NCBI RefSeq assembly: GCF_019578655.1
Contig: NC_063265.1
Location: forward strand, 23,174,285 to 23,238,284
DNA: 64,000 nucleotides
Direction: 5' to 3'
Source of the DNA: Ricinus communis
Taxonomy: Eukaryota; Streptophyta; Magnoliopsida; Malpighiales; Euphorbiaceae
The notes under the pieces were generated by a model. The model saw nothing but the letters and a program-made list of their open reading frames with translations, did not search any database and was not told where the DNA came from. Shown here piece after piece: positions 48,389 to 59,501 of this stretch; within the stretch, counting starts at the first letter, position 1, and every line of letters starts with the position of its first letter. A program made the position numbers and the translations under genes.

Positions 48389-48536
48389 TGTTACGATTGA
48401 AGGAAAAAAAGTAATGTATGCACAAATAAAGCTTAACCCTAAAACAAAACAAAAAGGGCTACTTATACTCTAACACTAAGAGAATAGAAAAGACTATACT
48501 ACCCTTACAATAAACATTGAATTACAGTGTTTAACA
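48389..48536 (-). repeat. Copia element 3' LTR
   Basis: 148-bp LTR from TGTTACG to TTTAACA. Bases 48537-48552 beside it, read on the minus strand, are the purine-rich tract GAATTTGAGGGGAGGA, the expected second-strand primer. Confidence 0.92.
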
Positions 48537-48550
48537 TCCTCCCCTCAAAT

Positions 48551-48960
48551 TCACAATGCGATAGCAACAAGCATCGAGAGTTTGTCAGACAGAAAACGAA
48601 AACGTGAAGCAGTTAAACATTTTGTAAACAAGTCTGCAAGCTGTAAGGAAGAAGAAACAAAAGGCAATGTCAAGGTGCCATTCTGAAGATGATGACGGAT
48701 AATATGACAGTCGATTTTGATATGCTTGGTCCGTTCGTGAAAGACCGAATTGTGTGCAATCTGAATAGCACTCTTATTATCACAATATAAAGGAGTCGGT
48801 TGTCGCAGAAAGATACCCATATCAGCAAGCAACCATCGCAACCAAACTATTTCACAAGTAGTGAAAGCCATAGTGCGATATTCAGCCTCCATTGAGGATC
48901 GGGAAATGACGTCCTACTTCTTACTTTTCCAAGAGATAAAATAATCACCTAGAAAAATAC
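48551..48960 (-). pseudogene. Copia RNase H
   Basis: Reads MEAEYRTMAFTTCEIVWLRW, then YCDNKSAIQIAHN and HERTKHIKIDCHIIRHH, the conserved RNase H end of copia Pol. The conserved Glu (AEY) and Asp (CDN) residues are present. The upstream part is out of frame with the reverse transcriptase segment. Confidence 0.93.
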
Positions 48961-49065
48961 AAAATCCAGTAGTTGATTTATGGTCAGTGGGATCACCGCC
49001 CAATCAGCATCAGAGTAAGCACATAACTCTAAAGATGAAGTAGATGAAAATAGAAGAGTCTGAAA

Positions 49066-50140
49066 CTAAGTGTCGCAGAGGTATCTCAAGATGCGAAGAA
49101 CAGCAGCCCAATGAACTGTAGTAGGAGAAGTAACAAACTGACTGACTATATGAACAGCATATGCGATATCAGGACGAGTGATAGTAAGATAAACCAGACT
49201 TCCAACAATAGTTTGATATAAACTCGGATCTGGCAGAGAACCATCAGAAGCAGAATAACGAGCGTCCAATCGGAGTATCAACAGTCTTATTATCATAAAG
49301 ACGAGCACGCTCAAAAATATTAGAAATATACTTAGATTAAGAAAGGAGATACCCTTTAGGAGATGAAGCAACTTCAATACCCAAGAAGTAGCGAAGGGGA
49401 CCTAAGTCCTTCATAGCAAAGCAACGAGTCAGTTTGGACTTCAACATACTAATTCTGACAACATCATCACCTGTAATAATCGTATCGTCAACATATAAGG
49501 AAAGCAAGATCCGACTAGCCGAAGTACATTTGACAAACAGTGCAGAGTCATGGTTGCTACGATGAAAGCCAAGTGAAGTAATCACAGTAGAAAACTTCTC
49601 AAACCAGGCGCGAGGAGCCTGTTTGAGACCATAAAGAGCCTTTCTAAGTTTGCAAACTTCACCAAGATAATGATCAAGGCCAGGAGGAGGAACCATATAA
49701 ACTTCTTCATGGAGGTCTCCATTCAAAAAAGCATTTTTAACATCCATTTGAGTTATATCCCAATGACGAACAGAAGCAACAACAATAAGAGTTCGAATTG
49801 TAGTCATTTTAGCAACGGGAGAAAAAGTTGTCTCATAATCCAGACCATATTCCTGAGAATAACCCTTAGCCACTAGACGAGCTTTATATCGTTCAATAGA
49901 CCCATCAGACTTAGTTTTAATCTTATAGACCCAATGAGAACCAATAGTACGTTTACCTGTAGGAAGGGACACTAAATCCCAAGTACGGGTTTGATGAAGA
50001 GCAGTTAGTTCTTCAGCCATAGCACACTGCCAAAGTGGATCAAGAATTGCTTCTTTGAAAGATAGAGGCTCAGAAAGGCGATGAATAGAAGCTACAAAAG
50101 AGACAAAAGAACTCGAATAACAAGAATAATCAAAATCAGG
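49066..50140 (-). pseudogene. Copia reverse transcriptase
   Basis: The frame 49337-50020 carries the RVT_2 domain: AEELTALHQTRTWDLV, KIKTKSDGSIERYKARLVAKGY, TQMDVKNAFLNGDLHEEVYM, RKALYGLKQAPRAWF and the catalytic LYVDDTIITGDD. It continues frameshifted at 49066-49377 with [16 protein letters not shown] and [15 protein letters not shown]. The connection to RNase H is frameshifted too. The enzyme would copy element RNA into DNA; this copy cannot. Confidence 0.95.
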
Positions 50141-51240
50141 TTATTTAGTGGACTTACGATTTCGTACAGGATAACGAGGTTTGATAGTATCCGCAGTCTC
50201 AGGAGATGATTGGGCAGAGATTATAGTGGAAGAGCGAATAGAAGTGTCAGGAATACCAGTAGAGGATAGCTCATCAATATCAGTAGCAAAAGGATCAATA
50301 TGGATAAGATCAGACATAGATATATTGTGAGAACGATTAGGAAAGGGGGGATGTTGATAGTGCATTGTGAAGACGAGGTAGAAGAGGAGGTCTATTGTGA
50401 AGAGTCGGTGGTCGATAAGACCGCTGATTAGATTGTTGCTGTTTTGCTGCTTTTCTCTGCCCAATTTCGGACACTGAGATTTACAATGACCTTTTTGCTT
50501 ACAGAATCCGCATTCATCACGAGCAACAGATCCATATGGTATGAATTGAGACTTAAAATTTGATCGAGGAGGTATGGCAAAGACGGATGGAGTGGGAGCT
50601 GAAGAAACCTCTTTTACACGAGAAGACTTAAGATAAATGTCTTCAGCTAAAAGCTCACTAACCATAGAGTCAACAGAAGGCAGTGGTTGACGATGCAGAA
50701 TAGACCCACGAAGTCCCTCAAACTCATCACGAATAGCCATTAAAAACTGTACCAACCTCTGTTCCTCTCTTCGTGCAATATAAGCCCCAAAGGCTCGTAG
50801 TTCAGCACGTTCTGTAAGAGCTAATTGATCCCACAAATCTGTCATAGCATCATAAAATTCCTGAATACTCATATTTTTTTGTTGAAGAGCACGAATATCA
50901 GATTTCAACTGGTATTGTTTTACAAAATTAGACTGTGTGTACAGTCTAGCTAGATGATCCCAAACCTCTTTAGTTATCTCATACTTTACTAACTGGGTAT
51001 CTATCAAATGCTTAACAGAGTTGTTGATCCAAGTAATGATTTTTGAGTTATCTACCTTCCATTTATCTAATAATGACACATGGTCCGGGCCATCTTTAGG
51101 CTTAATAGAAGTACCAAAACATATCCCCACTTCTGTTTTCCTTTCAGGAAATTTTTCATCACGTAACTCCAATATGCATAATTTTTACCATCCAATTGAA
51201 CACTAACTGCTTGAAGCGAATCATCTCTAGCTTCAGCCAA
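50141..51240 (-). pseudogene. Copia gag fused to post-integrase linker
   Basis: The true start lies before 51172: an earlier frame gives SVQLDGKNYAYWSYVMKNFL, then shifts near 51110 into the long frame. That frame runs through the UBN2-type gag (EVWDHLARLYTQSNFVKQYQLK), the zinc knuckle CGFCKQKGHCKSQC at about 50475-50516, and then jumps into a Ser/Ile-rich segment ending RYPVRNRKSTK, which normally lies between integrase and reverse transcriptase. Protease and integrase codons are missing between them. Confidence 0.9.
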
Positions 51241-51429
51241 AATTCAACAGAAATCAACAACAATCAATTACTCCAAAAATATCAACAAATCTGCTTTACA
51301 AACCGATAATATGGACAACTAACAACCTTATAAAACCTCTTTTACGGATTGCTCAAAACATTTATGTATGTTCCATAACCATTTATCAACATTAAAATGC
51401 CTATCACCAAGCAAAATAAATCCAACCTT

Positions 51430-51770
51430 TTACTGTTGTTTCCGTCAACGTCGAAGAGCATAGTCGACGTGTTTTCAGCAGCACAGTCGATCAAGGGCAG
51501 CAAAACGACGCACAGAAGTCGAGCAGCAGACACACAACAGTCAACAACAGACGCACGCAGCAGATGCACAGCACAGCAGACGCACGTAGCAGACGCACAC
51601 AGCAAGAAGAACAACAACACAGTCGACGCAGCAGACGCACAGCAATCGAACAACAGACGCACGCAGCAGATGCACAGTCGACGTGTTTTCAGCAGACCCA
51701 GCAGTCGATGCACACAGCAAAGAATAGCAGACGCACGCAGCAGACCTAGCAGCAAGAGGAAGAACAATTT
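51430..51770 (-). repeat. Low-complexity leader of the copia element
   Basis: Degenerate repeats of GCAGACGCAC and GCAGATGCAC words make up the untranslated leader between primer-binding site and gag. It is much richer in G and C than its surroundings. Long frames in it on both strands are compositional. Confidence 0.8.
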
Positions 51771-51780
51771 ATTTTCCAAG

Positions 51781-51793
51781 AACTCTGATACCA
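51781..51793 (-). other. Copia primer-binding site, initiator tRNA-Met type
   Basis: TGGTATCAGAGTT on the minus strand, directly beside the 5' LTR. Confidence 0.88.
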
Positions 51794-51939
51794 TATTACA
51801 ATTCAAGGAAAAAAGTAATGTATATACAAATAAAGCTTAACCCTAAAACAAAACAAAGAGGGCTGTCTATCCTCTAACACTAAGAGAATGGAAAAGACTA
51901 TACTACCTTACAATAAACATTGAATTACAGTATTTAACA
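51794..51939 (-). repeat. Copia element 5' LTR
   Basis: 146-bp LTR. Its inner terminus has mutated (TATTACA on the + strand where the other LTR has TGTTACG). Confidence 0.92.
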
Positions 51940-51944
51940 CAATT

Positions 51945-52597
51945 ATTTTCTATGGAAGGAAAAATAATTATAAAATGCACATAAATAATATAATTTAAAA
52001 TATTAAGTATTAATTTAATAAATTAAACTTGCTACAAAATAAATAGATATAATATATTCTGAATTAATGAAACTACAATAAAATATAATTATTAAGTGTT
52101 AATTTAATAAATTAAACTTGTGTGAGATAATCTCATTATATCGCAGAATTTATGTTAGCTGAAATAGTTTTTTATTTACTTAGTGACAATATAGTACAAA
52201 GAGTAGCTATACATTACTCATATTCTAGGAATGCCTGCTAAATTACACACCAATATCTTACACTAATATTATGCATATACAAGATACTCTCACTCTTAAT
52301 AATCAATTTAAAAAAAAAATAATAGATCTTTAATTCAAGTCATATATTTATCTATTACCTTAACGTTATCCCAATATAAAATAATAATTTTTTGATATGA
52401 GAATTCCTGCTAAAAAAATTCTTGTCAACATCTGTATTGAGTAAGATTATTTATGTATATAATTATTTATATATATGAATATAATTAAAATGAAAAGAAA
52501 ATTATTTGTTCAGCCAATTCAATCTTAAAGAATAATTAGCATGGAATGAAAAGACAATAGATCATAGAATGTTAATATTCAAGACCCTCATAATAAT
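51945..52597 (+). repeat. Module D5 distal part and right edge of the germin array
   Basis: Continues the homology with 10853-11492. It ends at AATAAT (52592-52597), after which the sequence is no longer like any germin unit. This is the ancestral downstream flank. No gene. Confidence 0.75.
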
Positions 52598-54125
52598 CCA
52601 CTCCAATTAATAATGTGTTTTCTACAATGACGCTTTCTGATATACAAGATCGAAGCTCATGTATAATAGTGAACTTTACAATTCTCTAAAGAACACATAC
52701 AAAGAGGAAGAGAGAATAAAGTTTTACTAGTAAATTTTTATGAATATTTACATTAATTCATGATAGGATATATATGAAGAAAACATCTGCATCAAATGAA
52801 TAAAATAATGAATTATGTTTGGCTTGAACCAATAACAACAAAGAATTTATAAATCTTTTGACCTGGAATCACCTTGATAACATAATCTTCAATAATAATA
52901 CGCACTATCTATAATATTAGCATCAAACATCTTAGATCGAGATAAATAGTATGGTTGAGTGTAAATTGGAGATAAATGATTATAGAAGCTATAAAAGAGA
53001 GTTCAAACCTTTCACTTATATATTGAAAAATTACATATATTAGAAGGATCTACCTCCATAACTTTTAGTTTGTTTCTTTTGGCTTCTCAAAAAATTCAGT
53101 GTTGCATGTCTCTTTATCATTATTCATCAAACCAAAAGCGATTGCACGTTTTTCATCCATTGGTAAAGCAACTACAATGATATTTGTATTTAGTTTTTTA
53201 TGTGCCTGAATAAACCTTTCATAATCCACAAGGTACAAATGATACCCAAGAAGAATGAAGAATTCTAAAATATTATAGTATTAAATCTATTTTAATTTGT
53301 AGGTTATAAACTTTTTTAATTCATTGATTGTGTCTTTTATGGAAATACTTATTGCTTATTCTCTTATATAAAAAGCTTATACTCAATCCAATTTTTAAAT
53401 AAATAGTTTAAAAATCTAAGAATAATCTCATTTCATCATTATTGAAGCATATTATTGAAGCATTTAAAAGATAAATTGAATTGAAAAAGACTATTAAACT
53501 TACTATCATTAAAGGATTGATGCTACACGTAAGAAAATTTATAACTTATAGGTCTATTTTAAGAATCGCGAGCACTTATTATTTAAGAAAAATTATGAGT
53601 AATAATGGTGGATATTAATTTGATTTTAATAGCTTAAATCTCTTACGGTAGATTAGATATTATAACTTAAATATATTTTAACACTTTAATATATTTATTA
53701 ATATATATGATGCTCTTCTTATTCTCCACAAGACTAAAACATCTCACAACTTAGATAAATAGTTCTTATATTCATATAAATTGCCAAATAAGAATTAATT
53801 CATTGATCGTGCCTTTTATAGAAATGCTTATTGCTTATTCACTTTATAAACAGTTTATACTCAATCCAATTAAAAAAAATAGTTTAAAAATATAAGAATA
53901 ACTCATTTTTTTATTATTTAAGCATTTAAAAAATAAATTAATTGAAATAGACTATTAAACTTACTATCTCCAGCTTTCTCTGTCGACAAATTACGTGAGG
54001 TTTAGGAATATTTTCCTTCAAGGAAGATTAGAATCTCCTGTTTAATCGAGATTTGTTAATAAATTCTGATTGTTATACTGATTTGCCATTCTGAGATGTA
54101 AGGATTGGATTCATTGATGTTACAT
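52598..54125. other. AT-rich intergenic stretch with an internal direct repeat
   Basis: No coding signal. A direct repeat of about 180 bp lies at roughly 53317-53505 and 53795-53970, both copies with TTATTGCTTATTC, TTATACTCAATCCAAT and GACTATTAAACTTACTATC words. The last 130 bases before 54126 look like the leader of the LINE remnant that follows. Confidence 0.6.
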
Positions 54126-55275
54126 TTTGCAGGATAACCTTGTTTGCTTCATCTATTTTGAAGAAATTACTGATGTCTGTGCCGGATTAACTTTGAAAGA
54201 TAATGGGATCACTCTGGTGATCAGTTTTACTAAGAAATTAAAGCAATGTGGTCAAAAGATAATAGAGAATAGTCTGGTGTGCAAGATTTTTACAAACAAG
54301 ACTATCAATGTTAATTCCTTTAAAGCAAATATGCCCCAATTTATGCAGATCTAACACCATGTTGTCGTGTACTTGACAGGAAGAGAGTCCTTTCAGGAGG
54401 ACCGTGGAGATTTGATGATCACTTAGTGATTTTTAAAGTATTCTTGGGAGAATATAGTGCTAAACAAGTAGATTTTCAGAAGATGAGTTCTGGGTCCGGT
54501 TGCATAATGTACAATGAGAGTACGACATTGGTTTGGGTAAAAACGGTAGCTCTGTGATTGAAGTTCATAAAGACGGTAAAGGTGAATGCATTGGACAGTT
54601 TGTGAGGCTTTGAGTTTGAATCAATGTGCTACAATCATTGAAATGTTTCCTGAAAATTAGAGTTGTGGAAAGGGCCGACCCCACTATGATTTATTAGCAT
54701 GGGAAAAATTGAATGATTTCTGCTACGGTTGTGGACGAATTGGACATGTATTTCGGACATACACTTTTGTACCTACCATCCCAACAAAGTTCTTATTTGG
54801 CGATTGGATGAAAGCAGTTGCTTATGTTCTCCGATGAGTTCAAAAACCTAGTCCAAGATAAGATCGAAACATATATGATCGGAAGGTTGATGCTCAATTC
54901 CAATCCACACGTGTTGCGCACCCGCAAATAGGTAATACTCCTGCCTATATTGCAGTAGATGATCTTCGGAGCACACTACAACCTCATTAGTAGAGTACAA
55001 GTGATATGGCGCCTTCGAATGAAAGACCGTTGATTATTCCTCATTTAAATGATTCAACGATTCTATGTCAGCCCACATGCCATTTGAAGAAAAGGACAAC
55101 TGCTCTCAAGGAGGGAATGATGGAGGTTCATTCTACTATTGGTAAAGAGATTGGTTTGATAGAGGGTCATCCTAATGTTTTTACGATAATGCAAAGTAAT
55201 ATGGATTTGGATTTGGGCTCTCTTGTTAAGGGTGGGCTGGCCCATAATTTTATGTATCTTCAATTCTCGCATTAA
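54126..55275 (+). pseudogene. LINE ORF1 remnant (DUF4283 and zinc knuckle)
   Basis: The frame at 54127 gives EEITDVCAGLTLKDNG and IIENSLVCKIFTNKTINVNSF, typical of the nucleic-acid-binding ORF1 protein of plant L1-type LINEs. Later frames give DRKRVLSGGPWRFDDHLVIFK (from about 54377), and at about 54716-54765 a zinc knuckle CYGCGRIGHVFRTY with the last Cys changed. Stops and frameshifts break it. The tail up to 55275 has an open frame that looks like the low-conservation end of ORF1. No endonuclease or reverse transcriptase follows. Confidence 0.82.
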
Positions 55276-56111
55276 TATTTTGTTGTAAATGTGATGACAT
55301 AAATATTTGCTTTCTTTGAAGGGTGAGCAAGTGAGAGAAGAAGTGAACTTGTGGGCAGAAAAGGCCACTAAAGGTCTCATAAAAGAACTTGTTCCACCTG
55401 GGGGCTTTCGTAATTATACGACACTTGTGCTTGCCAATGCACTCCATAGGAAATTGGCTTCATGCTTTTGAATCTTCACGAACTCGTGACAAAGAATTTC
55501 ACCTCCTTAGCGGAGCAACTATAAAAACTTCATGATTGGGGATAAGAGTAGGAGACAGTTTTAAGGATCCTTTGAGGGTTTCAAACTTCTCAAATTACCA
55601 TATCAAAATGGACAGAACAATAAGCAATTTTTCATGTATGACTTTCTACCTAATAAAAGTAATGGATTACAAGCACTAATAGAGAAGCTGACCTTTGATT
55701 CAAGATTTCGTACATTGTCAATCTGAACTTAAACAAGGGGAACTTTCAAAGATGTGGATTCCAAAGTTGAAATTTTCATATGATTTTGAAGCTTCAAATG
55801 TGATGAAAGATCTGGGATTAAACTTACCTTTTAAGACGACAGGAGAGTTCACAGAGACGGTAGATTGTCTCGGTAGCAGACAAGTTTATGTATCGAACAT
55901 GATTCAGAAATCCTCTATTGAAGTGAATGAGAAAGGTACAGAGGCTGCAGCTTGCACTATAGCTGGTGCATCATATGCACCACCTTGATGTCGCCCTCCT
56001 CCACTGCCAAGTTTTGTGACAGATCATCCTTTTATGTTCATAATTAAGGAAGAAGGATTTGGAGCTGTATTTTTCTTTGGAGCAGTACTTAATCCTCTTG
56101 AACAGAAATAA
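55276..56111 (+). pseudogene. Serpin gene, exon 2 only, broken
   Basis: After a pyrimidine-rich intron-like end (TTTGCTTTCTTTGAAG at 55304-55319) the sequence reads GEQVREEVNLWAEKATKGLI and LVPPGG, the start of exon 2 of plant serpins. Then, with frameshifts, follow GNWLHAFESSRTRDKEFHLL, GFKLLKLPYQNG, FMYDFLPNKSNGLQALIEKL, and at 55695-55988 the C-terminal third with SSIEVNEKGTEAAA, the hinge of the reactive-centre loop. A TGA at 55986 interrupts the loop region before [11 protein letters not shown] and LNPLEQK, with the final stop at 56109-56111. Serpins are suicide protease inhibitors; exon 1 is not seen and this copy cannot make one. Confidence 0.9.
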
Positions 56112-56680
56112 AGTTTTACTTTGACAGGAAAAGTACTAAAGATAGCGAACTTATTTTGCAATTGAATCCTGGCTTCTTGGTATCAAAGATGTCTTTTATG
56201 TTTGGTGATTTAAACATTAAATTCATCAATTTAAATTCCTGAATAGTAAAAAACTTTTGTTATTTCATTTGTTCTATCGGCTGCATTAGTCAAAATCATT
56301 GATTTTGCAGATAATTTTTGTTCTCCTTTTCTTACCAGTTTCACTAAATAGACATGTCATGAACAAATGGAACAAAGCAAAGTCATACAATTTGCTTGAG
56401 CACTAATTAACATCAGACTATCAACCACCTAATCACTTGGGTAGTAATGCTTCTGGTGGTCCTATGTGTCCAGCTCTACCTGACAATTCAGTTTCAAATA
56501 CTGGAACACAAGATAGTCAAATACAATCCGATGCACATTCAACAGATTCCTCGTTGTTGTAATGGGTTAAGATGAAGTTTGATAGAGAATTTGTAGTTTA
56601 CCGTAAACAAGAATTAATGCTAATATAAATTGCAGAGATTTAGTTTTCGACTACTGACATTATTCATATGAACGGACTTC
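56112..56680. other. Intergenic region between serpin relic and carboxypeptidase gene
   Basis: AT-rich; the shared 3' side of two convergent genes. A short stretch at about 56420-56560 reads like a decayed protein segment (NHLGSNASGGPMCPAL-type), not recognised. No gene is called. Confidence 0.5.
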
Positions 56681-59501
56681 TTAATTAATTTTCTCAGCAT
56701 AATATATATCTTCTGGCAGTGGCACTCCCCCTAGAAACGCACTGAACAGCACAATAGATCTTTCTGGCTGTGAAAATGGAGCTTCATGAGATGCACCTCT
56801 AATGGTAGCATAAGATAAGATATCACCAAATACTTGTGTCCACCCAGCAACCTGGAGAAAAAATATAGATTCGCTCAAGTTTGCCTTCTAATCTGATGTA
56901 GTTTATCTACACAACAGTCAACATTCATTAAATTTGACTGTACCTGTTTTCCCCCGAACCATGCTCTATAAGGAACGGTTGTGTTGAGTGTTAACTCCTT
57001 TGCCAATCCATTTACCAGTGCTCTTGTTCCGGTTAGTGGAATGACTGAATCTTGGTCTCCACTATACAGAATTTCAAATGTTATTATATGTTTTGGATAT
57101 TTGACTACATTCTACTGAACATAACTTGTTTTACCTGTAAATCAAGACCCGGATGCCGGACTTGATAAGTTTCCCCAGAAGGGGAGTGGTGGATATCTCT
57201 AGATTTTGCATATTGTATTTGAGCACACTATATTCACAAGAGACAGTATAAGGACAAAAGTGAGGAAAAGATTGATCGATTAGAACCGCATGAAATTAAT
57301 TTCTTTTCGATTTCAAAAGGAGAGAGTATAAAGGCGGAATTGAATTCTTGGATATCCTGGCTATTTAATGCAGAAATGTGGAAACTATTTAAATGGCATA
57401 TATATAATCAAGGAAAAAATATGAATATTTTTCTGGAATTAGCATCATTAAGGTCAGATAATTACTCGCTGCATACAGTCCATCCATTAACTCCGAAAAG
57501 CTGAGCATGGAGAGCTTCTTGTACATCTTTTCTGTTCAAGTACTTCACTGTTTCATCTTCTACACAGACGTCAATTTTGCCTGCATATTCCTGATCATTA
57601 GAGAATATAAAATAGCCTTAGTCAAACACACTTTGCGTATGTTAAGTACAATGAAATTGTAAATGTAATTGTAATCGCAATTTAAAATTTGTAAGCAATT
57701 TGATTCAACACATAATAAGCAGATGAAGGCCTTACCATTTGATTCAACACATGCGATTGTGATTGGATTGATGATAAGCAAACATCAAGAGTAATATCAT
57801 AGGTATCTACAAATTTACTAACTTCTCTTGAGACTTCTCTGCTCACCCTGGAGCAATCAGGAGAGAGAGATCCACTGGTTTGGTACTGTCTCCTGATTTG
57901 AGAATAGTTACAAATTCTAGTAAAAATTTCATAGGTTGCATCTGATATTAAACCATGAGACCAAAAGAACTCTGCTCTCGAGTTGAAATCTGTATCAAAC
58001 TCTAGAAGAGGATTTCCTATCTGCAGTCATCAAAGTTCAAAGAATGTCACTGCTTATACATGTATAAAACAGTAAAATGATTAAAAAAGCACAAGCACAT
58101 CTCGCGCATGAACTAAGTTTTATGCGAAAAATGAGAATTCATGCGCAAAAAACACCGAGCTTTCTGAATTGGGATCTTATACTCACTGCTATTCCTTTGA
58201 GGTTCAGTTTTGATTTGGACTCAACAATGAGTTGTGCAAGCTGTGGGACATAGTGACCTGATAAGAAGTATGAGTTCCATCAGTAAGGTCTCTTCTTTCT
58301 TAATTTTGTTTTAGTTCAAGCTGCCATAATTTCATTTTATATATTTATATATATATATATTTTGAGACCAATTACACAAGCAAATGTGCTCTTTGGCATT
58401 GTTGGTATAACTACTATTGAGAATAATTATGATGAAAGATTACAAATTTTCTTTTACAGGTTTGACATTTTCTGGTGATAAAAACTCAGAACAGCTGAAC
58501 AACAATTTGAAACTTTTCTATACAAGAAAACAGTTATTAGGCAATATTTATGAAAAAGCCACTTTCAACCTTAACTACAAGCAGACACAAAGGTTGATAG
58601 ATGAGATGACCCTACCTGCATAGCTTTCTCCTGTAATGAAGAAATCTCTGTTTCTATATTCTGGGAATTTGCTAAACCACCTTTCAAGAAATGCAAGGTT
58701 GTCTATTGCTATAAATTAAAAAAAAAAAAATGTAATTATTTTTTTCATCATTTCCAAATAAAAATGTCCAAACTCAACAGGAATTTATGAAAATTAAGTC
58801 CAAATTATTATTAGAAACCTGTCATCTCATCATTCACAGAGTTGTAGAAGGATTTATTAGCACAGTAGGAGAAGCCAACTCCAGCAGGTGATTCCAAGTA
58901 CAGCATATTTGCCTCTGCAAAGAGTGAAATCAAAACAAAAGGAGAAAATTAAGATTTGAAACAAATATGGAAAAAAAAAAAAAAAAAAGAACATATAAGA
59001 TGAATCTACATAAGAAGAAAGAACAAAGAAAGCAAGAAATTTTATGGGTTACCTCTGTTCCAGCTATAATCATTTTTGAGAAGTATCTTTCCACTCGGTT
59101 TAAAAGGTCCATGCTCACAAAAAGCTCCTGCTCCAATAGAAGAACATCCAGGCCCTACAAAAGAATAACCCAAGAGAGATACAATAAATTCAGACCATTG
59201 TTCGAAAGCCTGGAATTTAATTTGCATGATAAAGATATGATCGAGAAGGAACCGAGTTACCTCCATTTAACCAAAGAACAAGAGGCTTTGAAGATGGGTC
59301 TGTCTCTGCTTCAACGAAGTAGTAGAAAAGAGCTCTCTGCTGCTTTTCATCAATGGTTATGTACCCTGCATACTGTTTGAAACTAACCTCTGGTTGGCCA
59401 GGCAAAGTGCCAATTTTATCAGTTTCTGAGACTGATTCTGCAGTTAAGAATAGTGCAGTTGCACATATTGTTGCAATTATCATCCATTGTTCTGCCTGCA
59501 T
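56681..59501 (-). CDS. Serine carboxypeptidase-like protein (SCPL45 type), 10 exons
   Basis: Exons on the minus strand: 59261-59501, 59053-59154, 58819-58914, 58616-58708, 58187-58257, 57736-58020, 57466-57590, 57135-57227, 56944-57061 and 56681-56851. All introns are GT-AG and the phases agree, giving 464 residues, the usual family length. An N-terminal signal peptide ([17 protein letters not shown]) directs it to the secretory pathway. The substrate-binding motif LWLNGGPGCSS spans exons 1-2. The catalytic Ser is in GESYAGHYVPQL across exons 4-5, the Asp in [14 protein letters not shown] (exons 8-9) and the His in [15 protein letters not shown] (exon 10). This S10-family enzyme removes C-terminal residues, or acts as an acyltransferase in some SCPLs; the SCPL45-like subgroup is thought to be peptidase-like. 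It appears intact. A GA-rich leader lies just upstream of the ATG. Confidence 0.95.

Larger units (their letters stand above)
48389..51939 (-). mobile_element. Ty1/copia retrotransposon, 3551 bp, internally deleted
   Basis: Minus-strand element with LTRs at 48389-48536 (3') and 51794-51939 (5'), flanked by a perfect 5-bp target duplication CAATT (48384-48388 and 51940-51944). The 3' LTR ends are TG and CA. The uninterrupted target (AATATCAATTATTTTC) survives in module D1 near 10840-10852. It has a polypurine tract, a tRNA-Met primer-binding site, gag, reverse transcriptase and RNase H, all broken. Protease and integrase are missing. The LTRs differ by roughly 13 substitutions and two single-base gaps by eye, so it is not recent. 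Confidence 0.95.

Noticed and set aside
51397..51840. Frames of up to 154 codons on both strands in the copia leader
   Set aside because: Products of the degenerate GCAGACGCAC repeats; no domain is recognisable.
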